A stretch of DNA of 64,000 nucleotides from Devosia sp. 1566. Its GTDB lineage: Bacteria > Pseudomonadota > Alphaproteobacteria > Rhizobiales > Devosiaceae. The stretch covers positions 3,822,501 through 3,886,500 of the forward strand of contig NZ_CP034767.1 of the NCBI RefSeq assembly GCF_004005995.1, given 5' to 3'. The position numbers and the translations under genes are program-made. The notes under the pieces are model-generated. The model searched no databases and was not told where the DNA came from. It saw only the letters and a list, made by a program, of their open reading frames with translations. This document shows, in pieces, positions 62,842-64,000 of this stretch (position 1 is its first letter; each line of letters starts with the position of its first letter).

Positions 62842-63582
62842 CTAGCGCAGCGGGTTCTCGCGCCGCCAGGCCTCGTATTCTTCCTGGGCATCGGGATGGA
62901 GCGGGTAATAGCGCTGCAGCGATTCCCCGGCCATCAGCTTCATGCGCGAGAATTCCTCCCACTCGGCATGCTTCTGGCCGTCCTCGATCACTTGTTGCGC
63001 CATCGACACCGGCACCACCACCGCGCCATCGTCATCGGCCACGATGATATCGCCCGGCACCACGGTCACCCCGCCACAGGCAATGGTGACATTGACCGCA
63101 TAGGGGTAGATATCGGTCTGCACATGGTAGTTGGGCGACCAGCCCTTGAGCCAGAGCGCGAGGTCGAGCTTTTCCACATTGGGCCGATCGCGCATCACCC
63201 CGTCGATGATGATGCCCGCGCCCCCGCGGCCCTTGAAATAGGTGGACATCATGTCCCCGAAAATGCCCGAGCGCATGTCGCCGCGCGCATCCACCACCAC
63301 CACATCGCCATCCTGCACATGATAGAGCACATGCCGGTGCAGCTGCGTTTCGGGATCGGCATATTCGCCTTCGCTAAAGAGGTCGGGCCGCTGCGGCAGG
63401 CATTGCAGCGTCAGGGCCGGCCCGCAGATCACCTTGCCCTTGGTCTGGGGCAGGATGCCGGTCATATGCGGGTTGCGGAACCCCATATGCCCGAGCGTGC
63501 CGGCAATGGTCGCCGCGCCCAGCCCGCGCAAGCCCTCGATCAATTCCTTTGCCGGCCGTTGTATCTCGGCGCCACTCGTCAT
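62842..63582 (-). CDS. RraA-family protein (HMG aldolase/oxaloacetate decarboxylase-like)
   Basis: The 246-residue protein has the RraA/DlpA fold: LRGLGAATIAGTLGHMGFRNPHMTGI, GPALTLQCLP, DGDVVVVDARGDMRSGIFGDMM, GRGGAGIIIDGVMRDRP, and PGDIIVADDDGAVVVPV. The G-D-x(3)-S-type metal/substrate loop and R-D pair of the aldolase branch are present, so it likely acts as a metal-dependent lyase on a keto acid rather than as an RNase E inhibitor. GGAGGAAAG precedes the ATG at 63582. It is 28 bases after the dehydratase-like gene on the same strand, suggesting a sugar-acid catabolic operon. Confidence 0.88.
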   Translation of the reverse strand: MTSGAEIQRPAKELIEGLRGLGAATIAGTLGHMGFRNPHMTGILPQTKGKVICGPALTLQCLPQRPDLFSEGEYADPETQLHRHVLYHVQDGDVVVVDARGDMRSGIFGDMMSTYFKGRGGAGIIIDGVMRDRPNVEKLDLALWLKGWSPNYHVQTDIYPYAVNVTIACGGVTVVPGDIIVADDDGAVVVPVSMAQQVIEDGQKHAEWEEFSRMKLMAGESLQRYYPLHPDAQEEYEAWRRENPLR

Positions 63583-63610
63583 TCGTCTTTCCTCCACTTT
63601 GGCCGGCCGC

Positions 63611-64000
63611 CTACCAATTGGTCACCGAACCATCTCGGCGCCGCAGATGCGGCGCTTCCCAGAACTCAAAACTCTGCCGCGCCAGGAGGTCTTCATTGAC
63701 CTCCACCCCCAGCCCCGGCGCATCGCTGACCCGGTAAACCGCGCCCTCCAGCTGCGGCTGCACCGGAAAGAAATCGGCGTTGTTAAAGCCCAGCCCGCGT
63801 TCGGGCTCCCGCGTCTCGAGCCAGGCGAAATTGGGCACGGCCGCCGCGAAGTGCACGGTCGCGGCTGTGCAGACCGGCCCCAGCGGGTTATGCGGCATCA
63901 GGTCGACATAATGGGCCTCGCTCCAGCCAGCGACCTTCATCGCCTCGGTCAGCCCACCGACATTGCACACATCGAGCCGATTAAACTGGTGAATGCCCCG
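63611..64000 (-). CDS. Mandelate racemase/enolase-superfamily dehydratase, C-terminal part
   Basis: The frame stays open to the window edge, so only the last 129 or so codons are seen. RLDVCNVGGLTEAMKVAGWSEAH and LMPHNPLGPVCTAATVHFAAAVPNFAWLE are typical of sugar-acid dehydratases of the galactonate dehydratase type, with the late histidine in MPHNPLGP. The protein then ends VNEDLLARQSFEFWEAPHLRRRDGSVTNW. Its neighbour is an RraA-family lyase, which could cleave the keto sugar acid it makes. Confidence 0.85.
   Translation of the reverse strand, partial: RGIHQFNRLDVCNVGGLTEAMKVAGWSEAHYVDLMPHNPLGPVCTAATVHFAAAVPNFAWLETREPERGLGFNNADFFPVQPQLEGAVYRVSDAPGLGVEVNEDLLARQSFEFWEAPHLRRRDGSVTNW

Overview
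The window looks like chromosomal DNA of an alphaproteobacterium, most likely a Hyphomicrobiales member of the Devosia type. This is inferred from the high GC content, the gene families and their order, and two sites matching the EcfG general-stress promoter (GGAAC-N16-nGTT) that is specific to Alphaproteobacteria. No rRNA or tRNA gene and no CRISPR array was seen.

The left part (about 1-29 kb) is accessory in character. Coding density is low and gaps are long. Most genes are small redox or hydrolytic enzymes sitting beside their own regulator: a DHFR-like reductase, ArsR and SRPBCC; HxlR and an alpha/beta hydrolase; AraC and an aldo-keto reductase; an alcohol dehydrogenase with an MFS exporter; TetR and DUF1993; an old yellow enzyme; an epoxide hydrolase with an SDR and LysR; and a PRISE-type reductase. 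Decay is widespread. It includes a headless LysR gene, an IS3 copy cut before its last catalytic residue, a receiver domain joined to the tail of an SRAP protein, a second broken copy of the AKR promoter and 5' end, an SDR 3' relic and a TetR relic. A tyrosine integrase (25.8-27.2 kb) with an array of CGTACCCC repeats marks a likely site of integration. A histidine kinase and a single-domain response regulator lie at 8-9.6 kb.

The right part (29.4-64 kb) is densely packed. It holds metNIQ plus an aminotransferase (methionine uptake and use). Next come a stress-type host-attachment (baeRF) protein, a VOC protein, an Ntn hydrolase and a PAS-GGDEF-EAL protein for cyclic-di-GMP. An eight-gene operon at 39.0-47.0 kb follows: an ABC peptide/nickel-type importer, a luciferase-like monooxygenase, a cysteine-less CMD protein, an AhpD-like peroxidase and a flavin reductase. 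Its gene families appear to be those described as the KPN_01854/Avi_7170 group, whose substrate is unknown to me. This is the best candidate here for an undescribed pathway.

Beyond it lie an AI-2E family permease, an AlkB-like dioxygenase, and two divergent efflux operons. One is TetR with AcrAB-like RND genes; the other resembles ytcA-mdtNOP. They are followed by a manganese catalase with an EcfG-type promoter, a glutathione transferase, a LysR/AKR divergent pair, an RraA-family protein and the end of an enolase-superfamily dehydratase that runs out of the window.
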